A DNA stretch of 64,000 bases, from the NCBI GenBank assembly GCA_024811115.1, contig JAKOGH010000763.1, forward strand, positions 1 to 64,000, given 5' to 3'. Positions 22,994 through 33,742 of the stretch are shown piece after piece (positions within the stretch are counted from its first letter, which is position 1; the number at the start of each line of letters is the position of its first letter). The stretch is from Terana coerulea. Its lineage: Eukaryota; Basidiomycota; Agaricomycetes; Polyporales; Phanerochaetaceae. The notes under the pieces were generated by a model. It made no database searches. It was not told the origin of the DNA and saw only the letters and a program-made list of their open reading frames with translations. The position numbers and the translations under genes were made by a program.

Positions 22994-25784
22994 TCAGTCG
23001 GTGCCATCTTCTCCTTCCTCAATTTCTTCTCCATTCGACAGCTTCGTAATGAGATGATCGATTTTGGTTTTGTGAATGCGGTGATGCTCTTGCCAGCCTT
23101 TCCACGGATGGTGAGGATGCTAGACAGAACATGAGCGAAGGAACGTGGCGACACTCTCAAGGTCTTACCATACGACCGAACTCTTGGAAGACCTTGTCTG
23201 TAGTGCCTTCAGGCCTGTTCGAGAAGAAGCGCGCGAGCAGAACGTCGTCCGCCTTTGTGTATCGCATCTTCTTGGGAGGCGGTGGGGGCAACGGCTCGTC
23301 ACCCTCCTTGTGTTCCAGTTCGTGCCTGTGACGGCGGTAGAACTTCATCCACGATGCACGAGAATGATGAGGGGCCTAGCGAAGGTAAAGTTTGTGTCAG
23401 CTCCTGACCGCAGTGAAATCTACGCAGACGGCGAAAATGTTACCTTTGTGGCGACATCCTTCCAGAAATTGACCATGTCCATCTTTCCGTCCATCATTCT
23501 GGACCGATACTCCAAGAACCGTACGAGGAAAATGACATCCTCATCTGTGAATGCGACACCCTTGCCCGTCGTACTGCGGTATAGTGCGCGCGGCGGGCTC
23601 GGGGACCGTGTTCGTTGCGAATCTGCCTGGGCGCGCTGTTTCGCCAGAGCAATGGACCCGGGATGGACCCCAGGAACAGGCTGCTGAGGGTCCGCCGCCG
23701 CCTGCTCCTCCTGGATATCTTGGTCATGTCCGTTGGGCTGCCCACCTGGACCTCGCTCGTTGAGGGGGGTCTGTTCGCGGTCCTCACCATCCACTTCCAT
23801 GGCGTACCCGCCCAGTCGAATCTGATGCTTATTGCAGTAACGGCGCCACGAGTAGAACCTGATGCAGACTGTAAGCCGACTTTGTAGAGCCGACTGGAAG
23901 GGTACTCACGTATGGTGAGGTGCCTTCACGGCGATGCGCTCGCATATCTCGCGAAGGCTGTGCCAATGGTCAATGTTTTCCTGTCTTTCATAATCTTGCA
24001 GACTTGCCTTAACACAAGACCCTGTTCTTGGCAGTAGTCGATGTACTTCTTCAAGTACATGACATCCTCCGAAGTAAACAGATTCCCACCATAGGTACTT
24101 TTTATCACGCGTGACGGAGGTGTTGGTGACCTTGCGGGTGGATTTCTCCTGTTTACAACAAGCGTTGATGCAGGCGGGGCAGGCTGGGGCTAACAAAGAA
24201 GAGTCAGTACCCATTGAATGGCCAGGTTTGAACGCATATACCTGCGTGCGATGCCGTTTCCGACCCCGAGTTGCAGGTGCAGCATCTCCGGCCGGTTCAG
24301 CGTTCGACGGGCCAGCTTCGGGCATCGGCGGCTCCTGGTGATACGCGTACTGGGCACCGTATTGCTGAGCGTAGTACTCGGCAGCCGCGGGGTCTTGGTG
24401 CACCCATTGTGTCGGCTCATGTTCGCGTTCGTACCGGTACTCGTATTGAGGGTGCGGATGTGGAACCATGGCGCCCGGTGCGGGGGGTTGATGCGGAGGG
24501 TGGTGGGGAGCGGCCGATCCTGAGGGGTATGCGCTCCATTCACGATATTCATGACGAGGGTATCCAGGGGGTTGAGGTGGCAGGTGTCCTTGTTGAGATG
24601 GGACGCCGGGGGCGGTTTGCCAAGTTTGCGGAGGACCAGAAGCTTCTGGGTGTGGAGGATACGCATTGTGAGCAGGATGAGTAGGGTAAGGAGGATATGC
24701 GCAATCAACTGCTTGCTGATGTGAGGCTTGGGATTGAGAGCCTTGTACCTCTTGTTGAGGATGGTGCTGAGCAAGAGGGTTCAGGGGGTCGACTGACGAC
24801 GCGGTTATCGGCATAGGATGCCCGTGCACAGTCTGAGGGGGTACAACATTGGCAGCAGAAGGATTATAGCTCGGCTGTCCAGGAGGAGCCGCTGCGGCGT
24901 GAGCAGGGTGTGGTGCTGCATGTGCGATGGAAGAGGATGGTACAGCAGATGGGTGTACAGAGGTTGGTACGCCGGGTGCGTAAACATTTGGTGGAGGGTA
25001 CACTGGATACTGATGGCCACGTCCAGGAAGGGGTGTCGACGTAAATGGACCTGGAACTTGCGGTTGGGGCTGAACGGGTTCTGGCTGAGGAGGTGGGGGT
25101 GGCGCGGCAGCTGCTTTACTCGTTCTACAGAGATTTTTTTGCGCTCAGCTCGCTTCACATAAGATCTTGTATAGATACTTACTGTTCCTGTCCCGTTACT
25201 TTACACCCTGCCCAATTCGTGGCGAAGCCATGTAGCGTTTTCTCTCGGATACAAGCGTAGATCCACTGAGCATTGAGGATAATCTTGTTCTTCTTCCCAG
25301 CGTACTGCCGGTAAAGGTTCTGTCCAGACTCTTTCAAGGGGTCGACTGAGCAGAACGTGAGTGGCTATCCCACAGATATATTCGGTATATGCGTACCCAA
25401 TATGTACATGACGCCGCTATACCCGGGCGAGACCACGCCTCCGTATTTCTAGACGAAGAGGTTACATCGCCGTTTCATTCGCGACGAGCACGCGCCATAT
25501 GTACAAAGAAAACGTACTATGGCAGACTCGACCAGAGCGTCTCTGTTTTCGACGTCCTTTTCGACATAGAACGAAAGCGGTTGGCCGCTCATAGGATCGA
25601 GAAATAACTGGTCTACATTTTGGTCTGCAGGGGGTGAGGGAGGCTGTGGAGGTTGTTGCGCAGGAGCTGCTGGTGGTGGGGGTGGAAGCGGAGGCGGATG
25701 TTGTACATCTTGTGTTTGTTGTGCCTGCTTGCGAGAGCTTTGTGGACGCTGAGCGCGTCGACCGGCGGTGCGAGCTGGTGCCAT
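22994..25784 (-). CDS. RAP1: RAP1-type telomere protein: BRCT plus three Myb-like repeats
   Basis: It starts MAPARTAGRRAQRPQ at 25784. After a Pro/Gln-rich stretch comes a BRCT domain over three exons: LFLDPMSGQPLSFYVEKDV, then KYGGVVSPGYSGVMYIL (25448-25397), then KNKIILNAQWIYACIREK and FATNWAGCKVTG (25345-25183). This is the Rap1 N-terminal pattern. A long His/Pro/Tyr-rich linker follows (about 25000-24250). Three Rap1-type Myb-like modules come next. The first has LFTSEDVMYLKKYIDYCQEQ and HHTFYSWRRYCNKHQ. The second has FTDEDVIFLVRFLEYRSRMM and ASWMKFYRRHRHELEH. The third has RYTKADDVLLARFFSNRPEG and HPWKGWQEHHRIHKTKIDH. It ends EEIEEGEDGTD at 22994, so no C-terminal RCT domain is visible. 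It is expected to act at telomeres; whether it binds DNA or is recruited cannot be told from sequence. Confidence 0.8.
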
Positions 25785-26743
25785 GGGTCTTGGCCGTTGA
25801 AGGAGGAAGAGTTGTTGGAGTCCTGGGACTCCTGCTCGGATACAGTGCGATTGCTTGCCGCTGAGTTCGAATGATAGGCGCTTATCAATCGAACCGAACC
25901 AATCTCTCACACATCGTCGACTCACAGCCCTTCACTTCGACCACCACAACCTGATTGCCTCCATCAACCCTGCATTGTCGTTGCAGTAGAGGCCTAATAC
26001 GACGCTGTGCATGAAATCTTTCAGTAAGCTGGAATACCTCGTTGAGCTTGCACCCTGACATGAAATCCGACACTCACATTGACACTCTGTTATCGAAGAC
26101 AAGCTTCGAGAGTGCAGCAATGCACTTGATGTTTTGCAGACCTGAAAGGTTCAAGCTACACATCTTGGACTTGCCCGTCACCGCAGCAGTGAGCTAATGA
26201 TAGCCTCCGGACCTCATCATACCGGACTGACAGCCTGATGCTCACGAGTTGCTCGCGAGGCGCACTACATACGCTTGATGCGGCCTACGGGACCCTGTGT
26301 GTACCGCAGCGCGCAGCGCTCGTTGTACTTGACACTACTGCTTCTCCGGACACCGCCCTTTATTACTGCGTAATAAAAATTCTTCGTTCTGATGTCCCGG
26401 CACTGACCTTCGTTTTTAGTTTACACAGCTTGGCAGTCATGACCGCTTCCACAAATACGACCAAACGATCCTACGGGGCCCGCCTCATCGCATCTGCCAA
26501 TGAGAGTCCATGAACAAACGTTGTCGGTGTCGCAGCGCCTCACGCCCGCTAACATTCGAAAGCGTGGATCAAACCTATGATATAGAGTCGCTAAGCTAGA
26601 TGAGGGCGCGGTGCAACGGTGCATTGCACTGAAATGACACAGACGCACAATTACAACAGCAAGGCTAACAGCCGAGCTGGAGGTTATAAAATCGGTGTCC
26701 GGTTTGGGTCTTGTCGCCCACGCCTTTGCCCTCTCGCCTCACG
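25785..26743. other. Divergent intergenic region
   Basis: This separates RAP1 (-) from the membrane-protein gene (+). Apart from a TATA box at 26685 I see no feature. Minus-strand frames near 25930-26120 are short and unrecognised. Confidence 0.4.
26685..26690 (+). promoter_or_regulatory. TATA box
   Basis: TATAAA lies 59 bases before the ATG at 26744. The two paralogous genes also have TATAAA 70-95 bases before their ATG. Confidence 0.5.
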
Positions 26744-27878
26744 ATGTCCTCAAGTGTCTCTTTCCCTGCCCCCATTGGCGGTGTGCCTTTCGACCATGAC
26801 TTCGGCCCATCTGTGCTCTTCGCTGGCTTATACGCCGTCCTTGTCTTCGTTGGCATTTTCCGCATAATACGGCCGTCGACTCGTACCATGATGGGGATAG
26901 GCCTTCTTGCGTTCGTGATTGAACGGTAAGTCTCCACTGGCTTTTTTCATCCGCGGTTGAGTAACCTACTGACTTACGCTCAGAGTCGTTATCTTCTCCC
27001 TCCGAGCCAAACAGGCCAAGACACCTTCGCAGGACTTCAGCAAAGGTCTCACCATCTACTGGCAGGTTACCTTCACATCCGGCTACGTTTCCCTCTACTC
27101 CCAGATGGTCGGCGAGCTTCGCTGTCTCTTGGTTAGCACGACGAAGGGCGCAGCGCCCGGCAAGCATACCATCGGCTTGATGCCAAACCGAGAGACGGAT
27201 GCCGACGACGGTGAATCGCACTACTCGTACAGCTCGGGATACACCTTGCCTACGGAGGAGGACCAGCCCCGCACGCGGTTCTGGTACAGGCGCATCTTTG
27301 GCGTTATGTCGATAACCGCACTCGCACCCATTATCATCGGCACAGTCATGGGTTACAACTATGTGACCGCGGAGACGCATCCAGACACAGCTCAAATGGT
27401 CCAGACGCTGAGGTAAGTCATTATTGTAACCTTCACGTATTTCATGCCTGACCGTGAGCTTTGTAGATACGTGACGGCAGGCACTATCATGGCCTACCTC
27501 CTTACCTTTCAGGCAATATGTATCTGGGCTCTCCTCACTATCTCGAGAATCAGACGCTCTTCGGTGTTCATACTCATGGGCAAAGCGGCGATTCTGGTAC
27601 GTATTTTCTGACTTTCTAGTGATATAGTTGCTAACATCCTCATTCAGAGTATCATCCCCATCTACCAATTCGTCATCATGCGCAACTGGACGACGTCCCT
27701 CATCTCCACCGCACCAGGCTCGCAGAACACGGTGGGCGAGAAGGCGGCGTTCTACGTCTTCCAGGCTGCAGTCGAAGTCATTGTCGCTTTGATTTCCCTC
27801 TCGCTTGATATCAAGAAGCGATTCGACACAGGGATGTGGGGAGACAGGGCGACGGATCCCAAGGATGATAAACACTAA
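26744..27878 (+). CDS. Unnamed multipass membrane protein, paralogue 1
   Basis: It begins MSSSVSFPAPIGGVPFDHDF and then has a first helix LFAGLYAVLVFVGIFRII, followed by TRTMMGIGLLAFVIER. Further segments are RVVIFSLRAKQAKTPSQDF, TIYWQVTFTSGYVSLYSQM, a soluble acidic loop (about 27150-27260), VMSITALAPIIIGTVMGYNY, TAGTIMAYLLTFQAICIWAL and IIPIYQFVIMRNWTTSLIST. The next is YVFQAAVEVIVALISLSLDI, and the end is WGDRATDPKDDKH. About seven helices are predicted. Three introns are seen, at about 26926-26984, 27413-27467 and 27598-27648. The motifs FPAPIGG, RNWTTSLIS and APGSQNT-x-GEKAAFYV are shared with the genes at 28507-29698 and 49507-50697. I do not recognise a named family. The glycosylation-type site NWT lies in a conserved loop. 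Confidence 0.8.
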
Positions 27879-28506
27879 TGGTAGTATCTCTGTAGCCATC
27901 GACTGCAGAGGACGGATTCCGGCCTACTTATATATTAGTTTGAAGTTTTCGATTGTCCTTGCACCACCCCTGCAACCGTTGACTGGTTACCAACCTTCAT
28001 GGTAGAATGGGTCGAGTATACTGAGAGGCAGAAGACTGCACCGAAGTGTCTGCCTATTCTGCCAACTGGCTGGTGCGAATCTACCGTTGTATTTCTCTAT
28101 AATGATAGTTCACAGTACTTCCTCAGGACTGGCTGATGCAGCGCAACGTTGCTGAATCAAGGGTTGTCTTCAATTCTGAAATCCTGAGTGAACGGACGTT
28201 GCAGTAAGGCCGTTACGGAGTATGGGTGCACCGGTTTCAAGGACGACGTCATGTGTTTTCTATCTGAGAGCAAAGCTCAGACTACCCAATCACGAAGTGT
28301 CCGAATAATGCTTAAGATTATTAGTTGACGGTGGTTAATCCAAAGAGCGACTTGGCATGCAGGTTGCAAAACTCAGCGCGGTAACTACCGGCGACATCCG
28401 CGCAGCTTCCCTAGGAACCTGCCCACACACTAGTCCCATGTGGCGGCACACGAAAGCCATTAGAGTACTAACTAGTGCTTCAATATGAAATGCAGATACG
28501 AGAAAC
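27879..28506. other. Convergent intergenic region
   Basis: This lies between the 3' ends of two paralogous membrane-protein genes. No gene or repeat was recognised. Confidence 0.45.
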
Positions 28507-29698
28507 CTAACTCCTCGGAGGGGCCGGGAGAGCCGCTGCGCCTTCCTGGCTACTCTTCGGCTTCGGGTCCTTGATCCTATCTCCCAGCAGGCCCGTGTAG
28601 AACCGCTTCCTGGTGTCCAGCGCAAGCATCGTACCCGCGGCGAGCAACTCTACCGAAGACTGGAAGACATAGAACACCGCCTTCTCGCCCGGTGTGTTCT
28701 GCGAACCGTGCGCGGTGGAGATGAGGGATGTTGTCCAGTTGCGCATGATGATGAACTGGTAGATCGGGATGACGAGCTGCGGCGACGCGTCGTTAGCGGC
28801 TTATAAAGTGAGGATAACAAGAAAACATACGAGGAACGTTGCCAGAGAGAAGATTATGAGCGCAGAGGACCTGTTGATCCTGCGGACGTATAAAATGCCC
28901 CAGAGCGAGATGGCTTGCACGGCAATGATAAGAGCGGTCATTAGACCAGCCGTGACATACCTTGAGAATTTTGTTCAGTAGGTGGTAAGAACCAGGACGT
29001 ATGGAGAAAACGTACCTCAAGGTCTGAACACTATGCGCCTGGCCTGCGTCCGTCTCGCCTTTAGGGTAGTTGTTTCCATTGATGGTACCTACCACGATTG
29101 GCGCAACCACGAAGAGAGACAGTAGGCCAAACACCCCCCTGAGCGAAGCGCGTCTCTCAGGCTCATCTTCCTTCGCTAGAAGAGGTCCCTCCAAGTCTTG
29201 GATGCTGTTGGGCTTGGGCGAGCGAGATGGCTGCGCCTCCGCATCCGGCGCAGGGTTGGATGGAAGTAAGGCGATTTGCGGTCTCGATGTCCCCTTGGTT
29301 GTCTCGACGTACAAGCACCGTAGCAGGGCGATGAAGTTCCCTGGCATCGCGTTGTAGCCGACATTGAATGTGATCTGCCAGTATATCGTGAGGCCATGGC
29401 TGAAGTCCTGGGAAGGCGTCCTGGACTGTTTGGCTCGTAGCGAGAAGATCACCACACTGTATGGGAAGTTTTCCATCAATGGAAATCGTATCGTCTATGC
29501 AGAGAGAGAAACGTACCGTTCAATGGCGAACGCGAGAATGCTAAGGTCAGCAAGAGTGCGTGTGTCACGCCTAGCCAAGTGGTATACACCAACAAATACA
29601 AGGACGGCATAAAGGCAAGCGAAGAGGATAGACGGGGCGAAGTCATGCTCGAGAGGTACGCCGCCTATCGGTGCTGGGAAGGAAACATTCGAGGACAT
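28507..29698 (-). CDS. Unnamed multipass membrane protein, paralogue 2
   Basis: From ATG at 29698 it reads MSSNVSFPAPIGGVPLEHDF, then ILFACLYAVLVFVGVYHLAR, VVIFSLRAKQSRTPSQDF, a charged loop with SKPNS-like serines, LLSLFVVAPIVVGTINGNNY, an exon with MTALIIAVQAISLWGILYV, and IPIYQFIIMRNWTTSLISTA. It ends LLGDRIKDPKPKSSQEG and a Pro/Ala tail. Layout, intron positions and motifs match paralogue 1, which faces it tail to tail. The two copies differ most in the soluble loop. The frame appears intact, with three introns. A TATA box (29773-29768) stands 70 bases upstream of the start. Confidence 0.8.
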
Positions 29699-29767
29699 GG
29701 CAAGGACAAGCAGCAGGAGACTGAAGGAGGGGTATCACTGCTGTACAGCGCGGAGCCGTACCGTCCC

Positions 29768-29773
29768 TTTATA
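29768..29773 (-). promoter_or_regulatory. TATA box
   Basis: TATAAA on the minus strand, 70 bases before the ATG at 29698. Confidence 0.5.
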
Positions 29774-30633
29774 TTCCCTCTCGCGGCGGCGAACAACACG
29801 GCCAACGTGCAACATCGCGTATAGACATTTGCTGTCATTACATAATCCGATGTATTAGATCCAGGGGCGACCGGACAAATATCCTGCTGCGCGTCAACAC
29901 GATTGGTCCGCGCTACTTGGCTCTGTTTGCAGCTGACGGGCGTGGTGTTCGGCGAACGTACAGAAGTAAGGGGTGAATGATACTGCGGGTCGTGGTGGAT
30001 TGATCGCTGACCAGAAACAAGACTTCGAGGCGGTGGTTGCAGTCAGTACGCAGCACTACTGCACATGCAGGAAGACTAGCGAGTGCTGCGGGTGCACAGC
30101 GTGTTTTTAGCGGGTACAGCTGTGCGCCTCACTGTATTGTGAACGTTGTATACGCATGGGAGTAGATTGAGCTTAACTTTGCTTGGGAAATCACTTGAAC
30201 GACTCTGAGGGTACTACAGACCCGGAGCCGAATGTCGAGATTGCGGCTCCGGGGCGGTCTGTAAGGTCGCGGATTACATGAAATATTCCGGCGGGTGAGA
30301 TGAGTGTCCAAAATTTCAGATCTACTGAATTGGTGCAGGGAGCTAAAAATTCTGATTGACCACAAGTAAGTTTCTGGACGATTGAGGTGAACCGGTAGAC
30401 ATTACTTGTACGTACAGTTGTCAGGAGCGCATGCAAGTCGAGTCGCAGATCTCAGATCTGGTTCAACGCTCCGAGCCATCAGCGCATCACCAACGCCGAG
30501 CTGCGTGTACGGGCGCTTATCCCGGGAGCTTGACCGCTTCACACAGGCTGCGCGGAACGGCTTTCTCTCCAATGTCTTCATGATCTAACTTCGAATACTT
30601 CTACTGCATTGAACTAGTGTTGACTTGGACCCG
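29774..30633. other. Divergent intergenic region
   Basis: This separates paralogue 2 (-) from the TAPT1-like gene (+). Short frames near 30130-30600 carry no recognised motif. Confidence 0.4.
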
Positions 30634-33342
30634 ATGCCCGCAGCCTCCTCGCATTCGCCTCAACGCAGGCGAATAAGGCGGTACCTTTCTGCCACCGGTA
30701 CTCGTTGGAGCGGACGTGCCCCTTCCTCTTCATCTGGTATCTCCAAACGACGACGGGGATCGACCGCGAGCACGAACACGTACACCTTCTCCCCACGCGG
30801 TGGCAGTGAAGACTCTGACAGCGATCCTGGGTTTCATGAAGAAGACTCAGGTCACATAGAAGACGATAGGGCGTCGGTCGTGTCTCATCCAGACGCGGGA
30901 GCATATAATCCTTTCTTTCCCTCTCCAAAACATGACCCACGACCTCTTGCATATAGCTCACTACCGGGATCGCCTGTTACGCTGTCTCCGAGGCCAGAAA
31001 TACCCCCACGGTTACCGTCCACGCCGTTCCCGCCCACGGCCGCATCTCTTACGCACGATCGAGAACGTCAATACGAACATGAAACGCAAGATAATGACAA
31101 CGTTGCAGCACCATTTTCCCTTTGGGACTATCTAAGAGAAGAACTACTTGCGACGGACTTTGACTCGCACCAGGAGCTGAAATGGGAGCGCGTGAGCAAT
31201 TTCCTGAACATGCCTGTAGCAATAGAGAAGGTGCGTGCCCCCATATTCTTCCTAGTGTCTTCACCTGAGCCCAAATAACGTTACAGATAACTATCTTTGG
31301 GTTCATACTTTGCCTTGATTCTTTCCTCTACACCTTCACCATCCTTCCCATCCGCTTCGCCTTGGCCTCTTTCCGGCTTGCACATAACATCCTCCTAAAC
31401 GCCCTCTATTCCCTCCCTCTGCCATTTGGACCCACTCGAACGGCTCCTCCACTCCCGCCTTCCCAGAAAGCCGACATATTAAGAGCACTACTCTTAGTGA
31501 CGTCCATAGTGATATTGAGCCCGCTGACAGACGCGAGCATGATTTACCATTCAATTCGCGGGCAAGACACAATCAAATTGTATGTGATTTTCAATGCACT
31601 TGAAGTACGCATTTTCTCCGTTGCTTGTTGCCCCGTCTGCTGTCAGATATGGAAACAAATATTGACTGAGCCTGTGAGTAGATTGCAGATCGCCTGTGTG
31701 GAAGTATAGGACAGGATATCATTGACTGCCTATTCTCGCGGTCGACCTTGGAGGTGATCTCCCATAGAAAGCGTCCGACCTCGCACACAATCCGGCCTTT
31801 CTTGTACTTCTTACTTGCTCTTGTGTATACCGGTAAGTTATTCTTGAAGGCGTCGCCTGCGGCCCTTGAGCTGACTTCCGCAGTCTCACATAGCTTGGTG
31901 ATGGTCTACCAAATGATCTCGCTCAACGTCGCCGTCAACTCATACGATCATGCACTTTTGACTTTGCTTGTGTCCAATCAGTTTGTCGAAATTAAGGGCA
32001 GCGTGTTCAAGAAGTTTGAGAAAGATAATCTCTTCCAGATAACTTGTGCAGGTGATTGCCCTCCTGTTTGGCAATATTTCGTGTATTGATGCAACTCTGT
32101 AGATATTGTCGAACGGTTTACCCTGGCATTAATGCTGGTTGTTGTTGCCTTCAGGAACCTGATCGAGCTGAGCGGGTCATCGTTCAACTTCACCGAGGGA
32201 ATAACGCTCCCGAAGAGCTTTGGGTGGTTCCGAGGGAACAACGTGCTGTGGACGATCTCTTATGTGCGTCTCATTGTATGCATTCGCATGTCTTGGTGTT
32301 AACTCTCGCCTGTGTATATGCTGGTTATATGCTGTCATACAGCCCGTCCTGACAGTAATGGTCTCCGAAATGTTGGTGGACTGGCTGAAACACGCGTTCA
32401 TTGCCAAGTTCAACCATATACGACCCTCGGTGTATGAGCGGTACACAGACGTGCTCTGCAGAGACCTGGCAAGTGCGAGCGGTGTTTCTCGCCGAGGCGC
32501 TCGTAAGGTGCGTCCCATTCGTTCATTCAGATGCGGAAAGACGCTGATGTTTATTCGCTGTCATGTAATTCTGCAGCACACATATGTCGACCAGTCCCCG
32601 CTCGTCGCGCGCCGACTCGGCTTTGCGTCCCTGCCTCTCGCCGTCTTGGCGATCCTCATCGGCTCACAGTCAATAAGCATCCTGATCGCTATGCACACTG
32701 AGGATGCTGACGTGCCGACGTTCCTCGGGTTTGCACGCGAGCTGCTCCGCGCCGCAATACGGCTTGACGTCGAAACCGTGCGAGCGACGTTTACCAGCAT
32801 ACTCGGAATGGTGCGCGTGATGGAGTGGGACGAGCTCGTGAGCGTGGTCAAGTGGGTCGCGCTGGGGTGCTTGTTCTGGGTCAGGTGAGCTGTGTGAGTC
32901 TTCAGTCGCGTGAATGTGTTAACGGGCAGGACGCAAGCTTCGTCGTCATCAAGCTCATACTCGGCGTGAACTTGCTGAGTTACGCGACTCGGAGGCGTGC
33001 TGGGATGGAGGCACGCGCAGCGGCAGACGTCATCAACGACTTTGGCAGAGACCCGATCGGTGAAGGGAAGGAAGAGCAGGTGCGTTTTGGTGTTTCTTCG
33101 CGCCTACGCCCACACATCTGAAAACTTGGATGGTCAGAAATACAACAAAGACTTGAGGACGATACTCGACAATAGGCGGGACGATGCGTCGGCCGTGGCT
33201 GAAATCGGCGAGCTGAAGGGAAAGGGGTTCGAATGTTGAAGGCGGGAAGGACAAGAGTGGCGGTGGCGGCGGTGGTGGAGGGAAGAAGAGACTGCCGCTC
33301 GAGGACATAACGAGGTATACGATGGTCAAGCGGATATGGTAG
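30634..33342 (+). CDS. TAPT1/Emp65-type endoplasmic reticulum membrane protein
   Basis: The family (TAPT1 in animals, Emp65 in yeast) spans the ER membrane many times. The N-terminal 150 residues are Ser/Pro-rich and disordered. The conserved part starts FSLWDYLREELLATDFD, then KWERVSNFLNMPVAIEK and ITIFGFILCLDSFLYTFTIL. The signature follows: SMIYHSIRGQDTIKLYVIFN, EIADRLCGSIGQDIIDCLFS. Then come PFLYFLLALVYTVSHSLVMV, VNSYDHALLTLLVSNQFVEI, KGSVFKKFEKDNLFQITCAD, and after DWLKHAFIAKFNHIRPSVYE the end part SPLVARRLGFASLPLAVLAI. It uses about nine exons with short introns. The frame stops at 33237-33239, but one base fewer in the G run 33224-33227 opens a Gly-rich stretch leading to LPLEDITRYTMVKRIW, stop at 33340-33342. 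That resembles the usual family C terminus. Confidence 0.87.
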
Positions 33343-33742
33343 CTGATAGCCTACCGTTGCGTAGGACCAAAATAAAGACTTGCCCTGGATGTGCCACTCG
33401 GCCAACGACTCCAACAACGCCTGAGCCTGTCGGAAGAAGCAGATATATAGGGCCGTGCTAGTATACAGTGAGTTCTGGACTCTTCATGAGGTAAGCGGGA
33501 GAGACGAAGTGCAAGAACGAGGGTGGGTAGGCTGTGGCAAGTCGCCAAGGTGTACTGCGACACGCATGCAGGAAATGTGCGAAGATAAATAAGTGAAGGA
33601 GGGTGTCGCAGCGCTGATGCGCGCATGAAATGAAAGCGAAAGCAAACAAAGGACTCATTGTCGGCCACCACCAGGAGCGTTGAGGCCCCGTCAGGGACTC
33701 CACGCTCGTGAGCGTGGACATCCTAAATCGCAGGAGCGTCTC
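33343..33742. other. Convergent intergenic region
   Basis: 3' flanks of the TAPT1-like gene and the minus-strand Pro/Ser-rich gene. Nothing else recognised. Confidence 0.4.

Noticed and set aside
24190..24774. A 194-codon minus-strand frame with hydrophobic residues inside RAP1
   Set aside because: It is an alternative frame of the His/Pro-rich RAP1 linker; the main frame joins the BRCT and Myb exons.
26739..27899. A 386-codon open frame antisense to membrane-protein paralogue 1
   Set aside because: It overlaps a gene with clear helices, splice sites and two paralogues. Its own translation is charged and motif-free, a by-product of GC-rich codons.
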